From contig AP014683.1 of assembly GCA_000828975.1 (NCBI GenBank), positions 62,001 through 126,000 of the forward strand: DNA of 64,000 bases, in the 5' to 3' direction. Positions 9,619 through 19,567 of this stretch are shown in pieces. How positions within the stretch are numbered: position 1 is the first letter of the stretch; each line of letters begins with the position of its first letter. A model generated the notes under the pieces. The model was given only the letters and a program-made list of their open reading frames with translations, did not search any database and was not told the origin of the DNA. Source of the DNA: Burkholderiales bacterium GJ-E10. GTDB taxonomy: Bacteria > Pseudomonadota > Gammaproteobacteria > Burkholderiales > Burkholderiaceae_F. The position numbers and the translations under genes are program-made.

Positions 9619-11043
9619 TCAGTGGCCCGCCTGCGACAGATTCGGCTTCGCCTTCGCGGGCATCGGCATCGTCATTCCGGTTCCGTCGGGGCCCGCCGAC
9701 GGCGCCTTGGCAGTGAACTTGGCCGTGACCTCACGCATGTCCGATTCGACGTCGATCAGGAACTGGCCGCTGGTGACGACCTGCTCCCCGGCTTGCAACC
9801 CCGAGAGCACTTGCACCGTGCCGTCGCTGCCGGAGAGTCCCGTGGTGACGCGCCGAGGGTTGAATCGCCCATGCCCTTCGGCGACCAGTGCGACCTCGCT
9901 CGTGCCGGTGTGGATGATTGCCGATGCCGGTGCCAGCAGGCTGCGCGGGATGGGCGTGGTGGGGATGTCGACGAGGGCGTACATCCCGGGGCGGAGCAAG
10001 CCGGAGGGATTGGGAAACTCGGCGCGGACCGTAACGGTATGGGTCTGCGGATCCTCGTTGGGGTCGATGAAGAAGATCCTGCCTTCCAGGGTCGCGCCCG
10101 GATCCGCCGCGGGATGTGCCCGCATGGTTTGTCCAAGTCGCAGCCACGGCAACTGATTGTCGTAGACCTGCGCGTCCAGCCAGACGTGGCGTAACTGGTC
10201 GATTCGCATCACCGCCTCGCCGCGTTGGATGAACGACCGCTGCCGAACGCCAATCCCTGTCAGGTAGCCCGAAGCCGGACTGAGGAACGTCAGGTATTCC
10301 TGCGGCTTGCCGCTTCCCGCGATGCGGTCGAGTTGCGCGGCGCTGACGCCGAGGTAGATCAGGCGCATGCGAATGGAATCGAGGATCCGCCGCGCTTCGG
10401 CACGGCCTCGTTCGTCATCGGCACGTTCCGCGAGCGCGACGTTGCGCGCGGCCGCGAGCATCTCCCCTTCCGCCGCCAGGAGTTGCGGGCTGTACAGGGT
10501 GAAGAGCGGATCGCCCTTGCGGATCGCGGTGCCGTCGGTGGCGGCGTAGAGCGTTCCGATCCATCCGCTCGTACGCAGCGCCACGGTATAGACGACCGGC
10601 GCGGCCTGGCGGAAATAGCCGACCGTCCGCACGGTCTTGCGCAGCGCGCCGAAATGAACCGCGCTGGTCTGCACTGCCAGGTTCTGCAAAATTGCGGGGT
10701 CGATCGTCACTTCGCCGGGATTGCCGGACCCGGTTCCCGAGGCATATACGGGAATGAGTGCCATGCCCATGGCGCTCATTCCCGGCTTCGGCGAAATCGA
10801 CGCCGGCCCCACCATCGGATCCCACCAGTAGAGAACCTTGCGCGCCGGCTTGCCCGCCGCGGCGGTTGCGGGAGCCGCTCGTTCGCCCGCTTTCTGACTC
10901 GCTTGCTGCCCCGCTGGCTGCCCTGCTTGCCGGCCCATTTCGCGGACGGGCTCTCTGCTGTCGGAGAAATACCGTGCCCCGATGACCACGCCCAGCGCGG
11001 CGGCGAGGAGTACGAGCGGAATTGTCTGGGTGATGCGTTTCAT
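9619..11043 (-). CDS. Efflux periplasmic adaptor (membrane-fusion) protein, CusB-like
   Basis: Periplasmic adaptor of 474 residues linking the RND pump to the outer-membrane channel. It starts with a signal/anchor segment (residues 8-24), then a Gln/Ala-rich linker. Next is a heavy-metal-binding-like module around residues 71-100 (YWWDPM..., PGMSAMGMALIPVY) in which methionines replace the usual cysteines. The barrel-sandwich, helical hairpin and beta-barrel regions typical of CusB follow, and the C-terminus is Met-rich. The Met enrichment agrees with Cu(I)/Ag(I) handling. It lies between the small exported Met/His-rich gene and the pump gene. Confidence 0.92.
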   Translation of the reverse strand: MKRITQTIPLVLLAAALGVVIGARYFSDSREPVREMGRQAGQPAGQQASQKAGERAAPATAAAGKPARKVLYWWDPMVGPASISPKPGMSAMGMALIPVYASGTGSGNPGEVTIDPAILQNLAVQTSAVHFGALRKTVRTVGYFRQAAPVVYTVALRTSGWIGTLYAATDGTAIRKGDPLFTLYSPQLLAAEGEMLAAARNVALAERADDERGRAEARRILDSIRMRLIYLGVSAAQLDRIAGSGKPQEYLTFLSPASGYLTGIGVRQRSFIQRGEAVMRIDQLRHVWLDAQVYDNQLPWLRLGQTMRAHPAADPGATLEGRIFFIDPNEDPQTHTVTVRAEFPNPSGLLRPGMYALVDIPTTPIPRSLLAPASAIIHTGTSEVALVAEGHGRFNPRRVTTGLSGSDGTVQVLSGLQAGEQVVTSGQFLIDVESDMREVTAKFTAKAPSAGPDGTGMTMPMPAKAKPNLSQAGH

Positions 11044-11224
11044 GTGGATCTCCGACGGAATGGAACGAGCCGCGGCTCGCCGGGCGAGCCCGATCGCTCG
11101 GGTGCCGGCGGCAGCGGATCACCGCGGGGGTGCGCGCCGTGGACACCGGGCGGGATCGCCCTCCGCACTGGGAGCGTCTGCACGTCGGCTACGACGTAGA
11201 GCCCCACCGCAGCGACCGCATGGG

Positions 11225-11515
11225 TCAGCGCGGGATGGGAAGGTCCCCCACCGTCGTGCGGCTCGCATCGTGGCCCGGGCAAAGACAACCGGTCCCCATG
11301 TCGTGGCGCATGGGATGGGCCGTCGTCGCGCCGTGCGCCGCCGGGGCCGTCGCCATGGCCATCGCGCTCATATCGCCGACGTGCTGGGCACAGTAGGTCG
11401 GCATGGCCATGTGCGTGACCGCGCAGACGCAGGCCGCCGCTGCGGATTGCGCCCACAGCACGGCCAGGATCGACAGCATGCCGATTGCTCGACGGATGAG
11501 GCCTGAACGCTTCAT
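11225..11515 (-). CDS. Small exported Met/His/Cys-rich protein heading the Cus operon
   Basis: Predicted 96-residue product. Residues 1-28 look like a Sec signal peptide: basic KR..RR, a hydrophobic core, then AQSAAAA. The mature part is packed with soft-metal ligands: about seven Met, six His and five Cys, including two C-x-C pairs (C29/C31 and C77/C79). It precedes the CusB-like gene by 181 bases on the same strand. This suggests a periplasmic copper/silver chaperone or sponge with the role of CusF, but it does not resemble the CusF fold in sequence. I do not recognise the family. The ATG at 11515 is chosen because it gives the cleanest signal peptide; a start at 11566 would add 17 non-signal residues. 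Confidence 0.68.
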   Translation of the reverse strand: MKRSGLIRRAIGMLSILAVLWAQSAAAACVCAVTHMAMPTYCAQHVGDMSAMAMATAPAAHGATTAHPMRHDMGTGCLCPGHDASRTTVGDLPIPR

Positions 11516-11557
11516 AACCCCAAGTTTAGTCCCATGGTGGCCGGCGCTGGTTGACCT

Positions 11558-11574
11558 GTCACACATCGGGTGAC
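11558..11574. promoter_or_regulatory. Possible operator upstream of the Cus-like operon
   Basis: A GTCAC / GTGAC inverted repeat with 7-base spacing lies 43 bases upstream of the small metal-ligand-rich gene, in the only gap (108 bases) where the operon promoter can be. No copper regulator gene is in the window, so its binder is unknown. Confidence 0.25.
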
Positions 11575-11602
11575 GTGGGAAACGGATCGGGGTCGGCTCC
11601 GG

Positions 11603-11624
11603 ACCCGATTTCCCGGAATCGGGT
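11603..11624 (-). terminator. Hairpin at the end of valS
   Basis: A perfect 8-bp stem, ACCCGATT / AATCGGGT, with a 6-base loop abuts the valS stop codon. It lacks a T-run on either strand, but its position between valS and the Cus-like operon fits a transcription boundary. Confidence 0.4.
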
Positions 11625-14485
11625 TACCCCGGCGGCAGCTTGGCGAATTGTTCGCGCAGCTTTTCCAGCGTCGCGCTGAAATCGGCGAGCCGGCTCCGTT
11701 CCTGTTCGACGATGTGCGCCGGCGCCCGCTCGACGAAACTGGGCGTCGAGAGGCGGGTGCCGGCCTTGGCGATTTCCGCTTCGAGCCGGGCGATTTCCTT
11801 GCCCAGCCGTTCCCGTTCCTGGGCGACGTCGACCTCGACCTGCAGCATGATGCGATAGGGTTCCACCACCGCCACCGGGGCGGGACCGGCGGCCTGTGCG
11901 GCCGCGGCGAGATCGGCCACGGGCCGCACGGCCTCCAGTCGTGCCACCGTCGCGAGATAGGGCGCGAATTCCCGGATCCGATCGTCGGCCGGGGACACCA
12001 TGAGCGGCACCTTGCGCGAGGGCGGGAGGTTCATCTCGCCGCGCAGGTTGCGTGTGGCATCGATCACTTGTTTCAGCAGGCGCACCTGCGCGTCGGCCGC
12101 TTCGTCGATGCGCTCCGCCTGGCTGCGCGGAAACGGCTGGACCATGATCGACGTCGTTTCATCCGCGGCGCGCTTGCCCGCCAGCACCGCGACCGGCTGC
12201 CAGAGCTCTTCGGTGATGAACGGCAGCAGCGGATGCGCGAGCCGCAACAAGGCTTCGAGCACGCGCACGAGGGTGCGGCGGGTGGCGCGCTGCTGCGCGT
12301 CGTCGCCGACGGCAAGCTGGACCTTGGCCAGTTCCAGATACCAGTCGCAGTACTCGTTCCAGGCGAATTGGTAGATGGCGTTGGCGACGTTGTCCAGCCG
12401 GTAGTCGGCGTAGCCCTTTTCGACCTCCGCTTCGGTGCGCTGCAATTCGCCGATGATCCACCGGTCGACGAAGGAGTGGGAGAGCGCGGATTCCGGTGCG
12501 TCGATCCCGCAATCCTGGCCCTCGGTGTTCATCATCACGAAGCGTGTCGCGTTCCAGAGCTTGTTGCAGAAGTTGCGATACCCTTCGCAGCGCTTGAAAT
12601 CGAAGTTGACGTTGCGGCCCAGGGTTGCGTACGCCGCCATCGTGAAGCGCAGGGCGTCGGCGCCGTAGGCCGGCATGCCATTCGGGAATTCGTGCCGCAG
12701 CCGCTTGGCGACCTTGGGCGCATCCTCGGGCCGGCGCAGGCCCATGGTGTTCTTGCGGATCAGCGCTTCGAGGTCGATGCCGTCGAGCAGGTCCACCGGG
12801 TCGATGGTGTTGCCTTCCGACTTGCTCATCTTCTTGCCTTCGGCATCGCGCACGATGCCGTGGATGTAGACGTCGCGGAACGGAACGCGCCCGGTGAAAT
12901 GGGTCGTCATCACGACCATGCGGGCGACCCAGAAGAACAGGATCTCGTGGCCGGTGACGAGGACCGACGAGGGCAGGTAGCGGTCAAAGGCCGCGTCTGC
13001 GCCGCCCGGCCATCCCAAGGTCGAAAACGGCACCAGTGCCGACGAAAACCAGGTGTCGAGCACATCCGGGTCGCGCTCCAGCGGCCCCGTGTAGCCCGCC
13101 GCACGCGCCTGTTCCTGTGCCTGCTCGGCAGTGCGGGCGACGAAGATGCGGCCATCCTCGGCGTGCCAGGCCGGAATCTGGTGACCCCACCAGAGCTGGC
13201 GGGAAATGCACCAATCCTGGATGTTGGTGAGCCACTGGCGGTAGACGCCGCGCCACTGTTCGGGAAAGATCCGGATTTCGCCGCCCTCGACCGCATCGAG
13301 CGCGACCTGCGCCAGCGACTTGCCGGCGTCGGCATGCGGTGCGGGAACGGGTTTGCTCATCGCCACATACCATTGGTCGGAGAGCATCGGTTCGACCACT
13401 TCGCCGGTGCGCGCGCAGCGGGGCACCATCATGCGATGGGGCCGCTCCGACACCAGCAGGCCGGAATCCCGCAACTCTGCGAGCACCGCCTTGCGCGCCA
13501 CGTAGCGGTCCAGGCCGCGGAACCGGGTCGGCGCGTTGTCATTGACCGTCGCCGTGGGTGTGAAGATCGCGATCGGCACGAGGGCGTGCCGTTGGCCGAC
13601 GGCGAAGTCGTTGAAATCGTGCGCCGGCGTGATCTTGACGCAGCCGGTGCCGAATTCGGGATCGACATAGTCGTCGGCGATCACCGGAATGGTCCGATCG
13701 GTCAGCGGAAGGCGCAATCGGCGTCCGATGGCGTCGCGGTAGCGCGGATCGTTCGGATTCACCGCCACGGCCACGTCTCCCAGCAGGGTTTCGGGGCGGG
13801 TCGTGGCGACGATGCAGTCGGGGCCGCCGTCGGCGGCGGGGTAGCGGATTTCCCAGATGCGGCCTTCCTCTTCCTGGGATTCGACTTCCAGGTCGGACAC
13901 CGCGGTCTGGAGCTTGGGATCCCAATTGACGAGGCGCTGGCCGCGGTAGATCAGTCCTTGCTCGTAGAGGCGGACGAAGGCTTCGATCACCGCTTCCGAG
14001 CGCGGCGCATCCATCGTGAAGTAGGTCCGTTTCCAGTCGCAGGAGTCTCCCAGGCGGCGCATCTGCTGCAGGATGGTGTCGCCGGAGTATTGCTTCCACT
14101 CCCAGACCTTGGAGACGAAGGCATCGCGCCCGATCTCCTTGCGGTGCACGCCCTGCTGCTCGAGCTGACGCTCGACCACGATCTGGGTGGCGATGCCGGC
14201 ATGATCGATGCCGGGCAGCCACATCGTGTTGAATCCCCGCATCCGGTGATAGCGGACCAGCGCATCCATGATGGTCTGGTTGAAGGCGTGCCCCATGTGC
14301 AGGATGCCGGTGACGTTGGGCGGCGGCAGCTGGATGCCGAACGCGGCCTTGCCATCCTGCATGCCTGCATCGAAAACCCCTTGCGACTCCCAGATCGGAT
14401 ACCAGCGTCGTTCGATCTCGGCCGGCTCGAAGCTCTTGGAGAGGGCGATGTCCGGAGCGGATCCGGGGCGTTGTGCGGCGGTCAT
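11624..14485 (-). CDS. valS: Valine-tRNA ligase
   Basis: Class I aminoacyl-tRNA synthetase charging tRNA-Val, 953 residues, full length. The HIGH-type motif appears as [15 protein letters not shown] near residue 50 and the KMSKS loop as KKMSKSEGN near residue 555. An editing (CP1) domain lies between them, followed by an anticodon-binding domain and a C-terminal coiled coil rich in Glu, Arg and Lys. It is preceded by a DUF2486-like gene and holC on the same strand. Confidence 0.97.
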   Translation of the reverse strand: MTAAQRPGSAPDIALSKSFEPAEIERRWYPIWESQGVFDAGMQDGKAAFGIQLPPPNVTGILHMGHAFNQTIMDALVRYHRMRGFNTMWLPGIDHAGIATQIVVERQLEQQGVHRKEIGRDAFVSKVWEWKQYSGDTILQQMRRLGDSCDWKRTYFTMDAPRSEAVIEAFVRLYEQGLIYRGQRLVNWDPKLQTAVSDLEVESQEEEGRIWEIRYPAADGGPDCIVATTRPETLLGDVAVAVNPNDPRYRDAIGRRLRLPLTDRTIPVIADDYVDPEFGTGCVKITPAHDFNDFAVGQRHALVPIAIFTPTATVNDNAPTRFRGLDRYVARKAVLAELRDSGLLVSERPHRMMVPRCARTGEVVEPMLSDQWYVAMSKPVPAPHADAGKSLAQVALDAVEGGEIRIFPEQWRGVYRQWLTNIQDWCISRQLWWGHQIPAWHAEDGRIFVARTAEQAQEQARAAGYTGPLERDPDVLDTWFSSALVPFSTLGWPGGADAAFDRYLPSSVLVTGHEILFFWVARMVVMTTHFTGRVPFRDVYIHGIVRDAEGKKMSKSEGNTIDPVDLLDGIDLEALIRKNTMGLRRPEDAPKVAKRLRHEFPNGMPAYGADALRFTMAAYATLGRNVNFDFKRCEGYRNFCNKLWNATRFVMMNTEGQDCGIDAPESALSHSFVDRWIIGELQRTEAEVEKGYADYRLDNVANAIYQFAWNEYCDWYLELAKVQLAVGDDAQQRATRRTLVRVLEALLRLAHPLLPFITEELWQPVAVLAGKRAADETTSIMVQPFPRSQAERIDEAADAQVRLLKQVIDATRNLRGEMNLPPSRKVPLMVSPADDRIREFAPYLATVARLEAVRPVADLAAAAQAAGPAPVAVVEPYRIMLQVEVDVAQERERLGKEIARLEAEIAKAGTRLSTPSFVERAPAHIVEQERSRLADFSATLEKLREQFAKLPPG

Positions 14486-14511
14486 GGTCTTGAGATCCGG
14501 TTGATGGCGTG

Positions 14512-15105
14512 TCAGTGGGAACGCCCAGCGCTGCGCAGCGTTTCACGCTCCTGCTCCAGGCTTGCGCGGACGGCATGTTCGATGATGTCGCGCAGCGTCG
14601 TGGCGATGGCAAGCTGGGCTTCGGCAACCAGGCTTTCGAGCGCGCGGTCGATCGCAGCCTGCGCGCGGCTGCGTACGGTCGTCTCGATTTCGTGCGGCAG
14701 CCGCTGCGCGACCTCCTGCAGGATCGTATCGCGCAGCGTGTGTTCGATCTGCGCCCAGGCCGCGTCGTCGAGCAATGCAGCCGGGGCCGGGGCGGCCGGT
14801 TCCGGGGGCGCAACCGTCACCGCGGGCGCGGGTTGCATCGCCGCGATTTGCGGTGCCGGAATCTGCGGTGGTGGCATTGCCGGCACCGCAGCGGAATCGG
14901 GCCAATGCAGCACCGGCTCGCGGCGTCCCGGCCCCGATGGCGCGGGCGGGACGCGCAGAAACGGATCGTCCGGCGGAACGAGACTCGGCAGCGTGGTGTC
15001 GAGTTCGAGCGGCGGGAATTCGAGGTGCTCCGTCAGGACCGGGATCGAGGGATCATCCTGGACGGCGGTTGCCGCGGCGCTGCCGGGGGAGGGACGAGGA
15101 ATCAT
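14512..15105 (-). CDS. DUF2486-like hypothetical protein between holC and valS
   Basis: Predicted 197-residue cytoplasmic protein. The first half is Pro/Ala-rich and low complexity, including D-D-P-F-L-R-V-P and a P-P-Q-I-P-A-P-Q stretch. The C-terminal 80 residues are a long amphipathic helix rich in Glu, Arg and Ala. No enzyme motif is seen. Its ATG overlaps the holC TGA by four bases, so the pair is translationally coupled. Burkholderiales genomes commonly carry a DUF2486 gene at exactly this place, which is the main basis for the name; function is unknown. Confidence 0.75.
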   Translation of the reverse strand: MIPRPSPGSAAATAVQDDPSIPVLTEHLEFPPLELDTTLPSLVPPDDPFLRVPPAPSGPGRREPVLHWPDSAAVPAMPPPQIPAPQIAAMQPAPAVTVAPPEPAAPAPAALLDDAAWAQIEHTLRDTILQEVAQRLPHEIETTVRSRAQAAIDRALESLVAEAQLAIATTLRDIIEHAVRASLEQERETLRSAGRSH

Positions 15106-15596
15106 GGGGTACCGACCTCGTGCGCGACCGGGGACCACCCCGCATCGCGGTAGGTTTTGAATCGCACGCGGGCCTGGGCGCGATCTTCGGCGTCACCGGA
15201 AACGATGTCGATCACCCGCGCAAACCGCGGGAACCAGGTATCGAACTGCGGCGCGGGCGCGTCGTCGAGCAGGATCAGCACGTCGCGCGCCGATTCGATC
15301 GGCGTGTGCGCCAGCCACACCGGCGTCTGATCGGCCAGCGGCGAGTCGGCATCGACGTGCGGCAGGAAATCGAGCGCGGAAAACGTCCACAGCGCGAGGT
15401 CGAAGCGGGCGAGGCGCGCGGCATCCCGGCTGAATACGAGCACGGTCTTGCCGGCACCGAGGGCCTTGCGCACCACACGGCAGGCGTACCCGATCCGGTG
15501 GTCGACGTTGAAATGAAAGTCGATGGTGCGCGAGGCCGCCGGCTCCGGCGCTGCCGGAGCCGGGGCCGGAACGCGGGGAGTCTGCGTGCCAGCCAA
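15102..15596 (-). CDS. holC: DNA polymerase III chi subunit
   Basis: Chi links the clamp loader to single-strand binding protein at the replication fork. The 164-residue product has the family signature IDFHFNV followed by YACRVVRKAL near residues 25-45, and D-I-V-S-G-D near the C-terminus. No ATG or GTG is available in frame before the conserved start; the best start is a TTG at 15596, 8 bases after the pepA stop, giving an Ala/Pro-rich leader of about 20 residues. The start is therefore inferred. Confidence 0.88.
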   Translation of the reverse strand: MAGTQTPRVPAPAPAAPEPAASRTIDFHFNVDHRIGYACRVVRKALGAGKTVLVFSRDAARLARFDLALWTFSALDFLPHVDADSPLADQTPVWLAHTPIESARDVLILLDDAPAPQFDTWFPRFARVIDIVSGDAEDRAQARVRFKTYRDAGWSPVAHEVGTP

Positions 15597-15604
15597 GCCT
15601 GTCC

Positions 15605-17113
15605 TCAGCCCGCGCGGGCGAGCAGGAATTGGGTCAGCAACGGCACCGGCCGACCGGTTGCGCCTTTCGCTGCACCGCCCCGATAGGCCGTGCCGGCGAT
15701 GTCCAGGTGGGCCCAGCGCTGTCCCTTGGTGAACCGTGCCAGGAAGCAGGCGGCGGTGACCGAGCCGGCGTTGCCGGGCTGGCCGATGTTGGCGATGTCC
15801 GCGAAATTCGACTTCAACTGTTCCTGGTAGTCGTCGTCCAACGGCATGCGCCACGCCGAATCGCCGGCCTCGCGGCCGGCGGCGAGGAGTTCCCCGGCAA
15901 GCGCCTCATCCTTGCTGAACAGGCCCGAGTGGACATTGCCCAGGGCGACCACGCAGGCGCCGGTGAGCGTCGCGACGTCGACGATCGCCGCCGGCTTGAA
16001 GCGTTGCGCATAGGTGAGCGCATCGCACAGGATCAGCCGTCCCTCGGCGTCGGTGTTGAGGATCTCGATCGTCTGCCCCGACATCGAAGTCACGATGTCG
16101 CCGGGCTTGCTGGCATTGCCCGAGGGCAGGTTCTCGCAGGCCGGAACGATCGCCACCACGTTGATCTTCGGCTTGAGCTCGGCGATCGCACGCATCGTGC
16201 CCAGGACGGACGCCGCGCCGCACATGTCGAACTTCATTTCGTCCATGGCGGCGCCGGGCTTGAGCGAAATGCCGCCCGAATCGAAGGTGATGCCCTTGCC
16301 GACCAGGGCGATGGGATTGGCGAAGCCCGGCTTGCCGTCGCCGTGGTAGCGCAGGACGATCAGGCGGGGCGGTTGCTCGGAGCCGCGGGTCACGGACAGG
16401 AACGAACCCATGCCCAGGCGTTCGATGCCCCGGCGGTCGAGGATCTGCGCCGTCAACCCGCCCTGGCGCGCGATCTTGCGCGCTTCGCCGGCCAGGTAGT
16501 CCGGCGTGCAGACGTTGCCGGGCAGGTTGCCCAGGCGCTTGGCGAGCTCCATGCCGTCGGCGATCGCCGCGCCCTCGCGCAGGGCGCGATCGATGGCGCG
16601 GTCGGCCTTGGCGTGCAGCCAATGGATCCGCGCCGGATTCTTGGCGTCGTCGCCCTTGCCCTTGCCGTCGCCGGCGGCGCGCGACTTGAGTTCGTCGGTG
16701 CGGAAGCGCGCGGCGCGGGCGGCAAGCACCAGCGCGCGCGCCGCCCACGGCAGTCCGCGGTCGCGGACTGCCCACTCGGACGCCGCGATCGCCAGCGTTG
16801 CGACGCCTGCGCCGCAGCCGCGTACGGTGGCGGCGATGGCTTCGGCGTACGCCTTGTCGCCGAAATCGGCCGACTTGCCGAGTCCGACCAGGGCAACTCG
16901 CGGGCTTGCGACGTTCGTCAGCGAACGCAGCACGATCAGCGTGCCGCGCTTGCCGGTCATGTCGCCGCTGCGCAGGGCCGCGCGCACGGCGCCGCCGGAT
17001 GCCTCGTCGATGCGTTTCGCGCTGTCGGTGGGGCCGAGATCTTCGAATACGCCGACGGCGATGCAGTCGGCCTTGCACGACTCGGGGCTTGCGGTCTTCG
17101 TGGTACAGTCCAT
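15605..17113 (-). CDS. pepA: Leucyl aminopeptidase (cytosol aminopeptidase, M17)
   Basis: Metallo-aminopeptidase releasing N-terminal residues from peptides; some homologues also bind DNA. The 502-residue product carries the catalytic, metal-binding segments [16 protein letters not shown] (Lys and Asp ligands), [11 protein letters not shown] and the M17 signature [14 protein letters not shown]. The ATG at 17113 gives the normal family length; in-frame extension further upstream would run through the divergent lptF gene. It is divergent from lptF with 87 bases between starts. Confidence 0.95.
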   Translation of the reverse strand: MDCTTKTASPESCKADCIAVGVFEDLGPTDSAKRIDEASGGAVRAALRSGDMTGKRGTLIVLRSLTNVASPRVALVGLGKSADFGDKAYAEAIAATVRGCGAGVATLAIAASEWAVRDRGLPWAARALVLAARAARFRTDELKSRAAGDGKGKGDDAKNPARIHWLHAKADRAIDRALREGAAIADGMELAKRLGNLPGNVCTPDYLAGEARKIARQGGLTAQILDRRGIERLGMGSFLSVTRGSEQPPRLIVLRYHGDGKPGFANPIALVGKGITFDSGGISLKPGAAMDEMKFDMCGAASVLGTMRAIAELKPKINVVAIVPACENLPSGNASKPGDIVTSMSGQTIEILNTDAEGRLILCDALTYAQRFKPAAIVDVATLTGACVVALGNVHSGLFSKDEALAGELLAAGREAGDSAWRMPLDDDYQEQLKSNFADIANIGQPGNAGSVTAACFLARFTKGQRWAHLDIAGTAYRGGAAKGATGRPVPLLTQFLLARAG

Positions 17114-17120
17114 CGGGCTC

Positions 17121-17149
17121 TTCCGCGCTCGAAAGGCCCCGAGTATAAA
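17121..17149 (+). promoter_or_regulatory. Candidate lptFG promoter in the pepA-lptF gap
   Basis: TTCCGC at 17121-17126 and TATAAA at 17144-17149 are 17 bases apart and lie about 50 bases before the lptF start. On the other strand the same AT-rich patch gives TATACT, a possible -10 for pepA. The -35 match is weak. Confidence 0.35.
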
Positions 17150-17200
17150 GCCCGGAAAAAGCCGGAACTTATCGCCGCCCGTCGCCGGGGTTTTCCCAAC

Positions 17201-18304
17201 GTGATCTTCCGCCGCGCCATCGTCTCCGAGATTTCGAATAACGCGGGGGCGGTGTTTTCCGTACTGTTCTTCATCGTCTTCACGCAGGTCCTCGTCCATC
17301 TGCTGGGCGACGCGTCCAACGGCAAGGTCGACCCGAAGGACCTGGTGTCGATCGTCGCGCTCGAGACGCTGACCAACATCCCGCTGATTCTGGTTCTCAC
17401 GGTATTCATCGCGGTGCTCATCGCCTTGTCCCGGGCATTCCGCGATTCGGAGATGGTCGTCTGGTTTGCCGCCGGCCAGAGCCTGTTCACCTGGGTGCGG
17501 CCGGTGCTGCGTTTCACGCTGCCGGTGGCGGCCGTGATCGCGATGCTGGCGTTTTTCGTTTCGCCGTGGGCCGAGCGCCTGATCGCCGAAGCCCGCACCC
17601 GGTTTCAGCATCGGGACGACGTCAGCAAGGTCACGCCGGGGCAGTTCATCGAATCCGCGGGGTCGAATCGCGTCTTCTTCGTCGAAAACCTCGATCCGGA
17701 AGGCGGGCGGGTGCAGAGCGTGTTCGCAGCGCAGCGGCGCGGCGACCGGGAGAGCGTGATCGTCGCCTCGAGCGGCGTGATGGAAACCCATGCCGACGGC
17801 GCGCGCTTCCTGGTCCTGCGCAACGGACGACGCTACGAGGGGGACGCGGGCGTGCCCAAGTACCGGGTGCTGGAATTCGACCGCTATGCGATCCGCCTGG
17901 ATGCCCAGCCCGAGGCGCCGCTGACCAACGCGCAGACGCGGACCATTCCGACCCGGCTGCTGCTGACCGATTTCACGCCGCGCAACCAGGGGGAGTTGCT
18001 CAGCCGCATCGCGCTGCCGGTCGTCGGCGTGGTGCTGGCCTTGCTGGCGATCCCGCTGGCCTACGTCAATCCGCGGGTCGGCCGGTCGGCGAACCTGATC
18101 GCCGCGACGCTGCTCGCGCTGATCTATCTGAATTCCGTGCAGATCATGCAGGCATGGGTCGATCGCGAACGGATGCGGTTCTGGATCGCCGTATGGCTGG
18201 CCCACGGCGTCGCGGCATCGCTGGCGGCGATCCTGTTCGTGCGCCGGGTCTATTCGCCGCGCATGTTGTGGTCGGCCTTGCGACGCGGGTCAGGGGGGGA
18301 GTAG
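17201..18304 (+). CDS. lptF: LPS export permease LptF
   Basis: Inner-membrane subunit of the LptB2FG transporter that extracts lipopolysaccharide from the inner membrane. The 367-residue protein has three N-terminal membrane segments (about 13-33, 61-81, 100-120), a periplasmic beta-jellyroll domain and three C-terminal segments ending RVYSPRMLW. It begins with GTG, immediately at the conserved FRRAIVSEI start. Its TAG stop shares one base with the lptG GTG start, so the two are coupled. Confidence 0.93.
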   Translation: MIFRRAIVSEISNNAGAVFSVLFFIVFTQVLVHLLGDASNGKVDPKDLVSIVALETLTNIPLILVLTVFIAVLIALSRAFRDSEMVVWFAAGQSLFTWVRPVLRFTLPVAAVIAMLAFFVSPWAERLIAEARTRFQHRDDVSKVTPGQFIESAGSNRVFFVENLDPEGGRVQSVFAAQRRGDRESVIVASSGVMETHADGARFLVLRNGRRYEGDAGVPKYRVLEFDRYAIRLDAQPEAPLTNAQTRTIPTRLLLTDFTPRNQGELLSRIALPVVGVVLALLAIPLAYVNPRVGRSANLIAATLLALIYLNSVQIMQAWVDRERMRFWIAVWLAHGVAASLAAILFVRRVYSPRMLWSALRRGSGGE

Positions 18305-19482
18305 TGCGCACGCTGCGCCGGTATCTGGGGCGGGAGATCGCCAACGCCACGCTGTTTGTCCTCGCGGCGCTGGTCGGCATCTTTTCGTTGTTCGATCTGA
18401 TCAACGAACTCGGCGACCTCGGGCGTTCGGCGTACCGGTTCGGGGCGGCCGTCCTGCACGTCGTGCTGCTGGTGCCCGCCCACGCATACGATCTCATGCC
18501 GATCGCCGCGCTCATCGGGACGATCTACGCGCTGTCCAAGCTGGCGTCGAATTCGGAGTTCACGATCATGCGGGTTTCGGGCATGAGCACCCGGCGCCTG
18601 GTCGACGCCGTGTTCTGGGTCGGGGTCGGATTCGCGGTGCTCACCTACGTGTTCGGCGAGGTGGTGGCTCCGCCCGCCGAGGAATTGGCGCAGCGGTTGA
18701 AATCGCACGCCGTCGGCGCCCACCTGTTTCAGGGATCGCGCTCGGGGATCTGGGTGCGCGACGTCGTTCCCGGTGCGCCGGCCGGGCAACGGATGCGCTT
18801 CGTCAACGTGCAGGCCGTGCACAACGACAGCGAGGTCGACGGCTGGCGGATTTTTTCATTCGACCGCGCATTGCGCCTGCGGTCGATCACCACCGCCAGG
18901 CGCGGGCAGTACCTGCGTGGCCAGGGATGGATGCTCACCGATGTGGTCGAGACGCAGTACCCGGCGGTAGCGGCGCTGCAGCCGGTGGGGTCGGCGCCGC
19001 CGAGTCCACCGGAACCGGATGGCGCCGCGGCGCCCGGCGTTCTGACGCAGACCCGCATCCTGCGCGAGCCGTCGATGATGTGGAAGTCGGACCTCACGCC
19101 CGACATTTTCGGCGTCCTGCTGGTGAAGCCGGAGAAGCTGAGCGGGTACAGTCTGTACCGCTATATCCGGCATCTCGATGAGAACCACCAGCGCACCGAG
19201 CGCTACATGCTGGCGCTATGGCAGAAGGTGTTCTACCCGCCGGTCGTCATCGTGATGATGGCCCTGGCGTTGCCGTTCGCGTATCTGCACGTGCGCGCGG
19301 GCACGGTCAGCCTGAAGATCTTCGCCGGCATCATGATCGGTGTCGTGTTCTATGCGATCAACAAGATCTTCTCGAACCTGGGGATCATCAACACCTGGCC
19401 GCCGGTGATCGTCGCGGCGCTGCCCGGCATGGTTGCGTTCACGATCGCGCTGGGCGCGCTCTACTGGGTCGAGCGGCGCTGA
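18304..19482 (+). CDS. lptG: LPS export permease LptG
   Basis: Partner of LptF in the LPS transporter, 392 residues. It starts with GTG at the conserved RTLRRYLGREI segment, has membrane segments near residues 14-34, 60-82 and 100-120, a periplasmic domain, and three C-terminal segments within FYPPVVIVMMALALPFAY to ALGALYWVERR. A Pro/Gly/Ala-rich loop of about 25 residues around position 230 looks lineage-specific. The start overlaps the lptF stop by one base. Confidence 0.93.
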   Translation: MRTLRRYLGREIANATLFVLAALVGIFSLFDLINELGDLGRSAYRFGAAVLHVVLLVPAHAYDLMPIAALIGTIYALSKLASNSEFTIMRVSGMSTRRLVDAVFWVGVGFAVLTYVFGEVVAPPAEELAQRLKSHAVGAHLFQGSRSGIWVRDVVPGAPAGQRMRFVNVQAVHNDSEVDGWRIFSFDRALRLRSITTARRGQYLRGQGWMLTDVVETQYPAVAALQPVGSAPPSPPEPDGAAAPGVLTQTRILREPSMMWKSDLTPDIFGVLLVKPEKLSGYSLYRYIRHLDENHQRTERYMLALWQKVFYPPVVIVMMALALPFAYLHVRAGTVSLKIFAGIMIGVVFYAINKIFSNLGIINTWPPVIVAALPGMVAFTIALGALYWVERR

Positions 19483-19515
19483 GCGGCGGGGCGCCGCGGA
19501 GGCAGGGAAGAGGCG

Positions 19516-19557
19516 CCCCCTCTGCCGCGGAGGCGCGAGAGGGCGCGGGTGAGGGTG
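19516..19557 (+). repeat. REP-like palindromic repeat, copy 1
   Basis: A 42-base GC-rich, partly palindromic sequence (core CCCCTCT...GGCG..AGAGGGCG.GGGTGAGGGT) lies in the convergent gap after lptG. It closely resembles two copies at 29589-29630 and 29851-29892. It is probably a dispersed intergenic repeat; here it could also act as a bidirectional terminator. Confidence 0.55.
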
Positions 19558-19567
19558 CGGGAAGATG

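Noticed and set aside
11624-15160. A plus-strand frame of about 1196 codons opposite valS
   Set aside because: Antisense to valS, with no domain content of its own.
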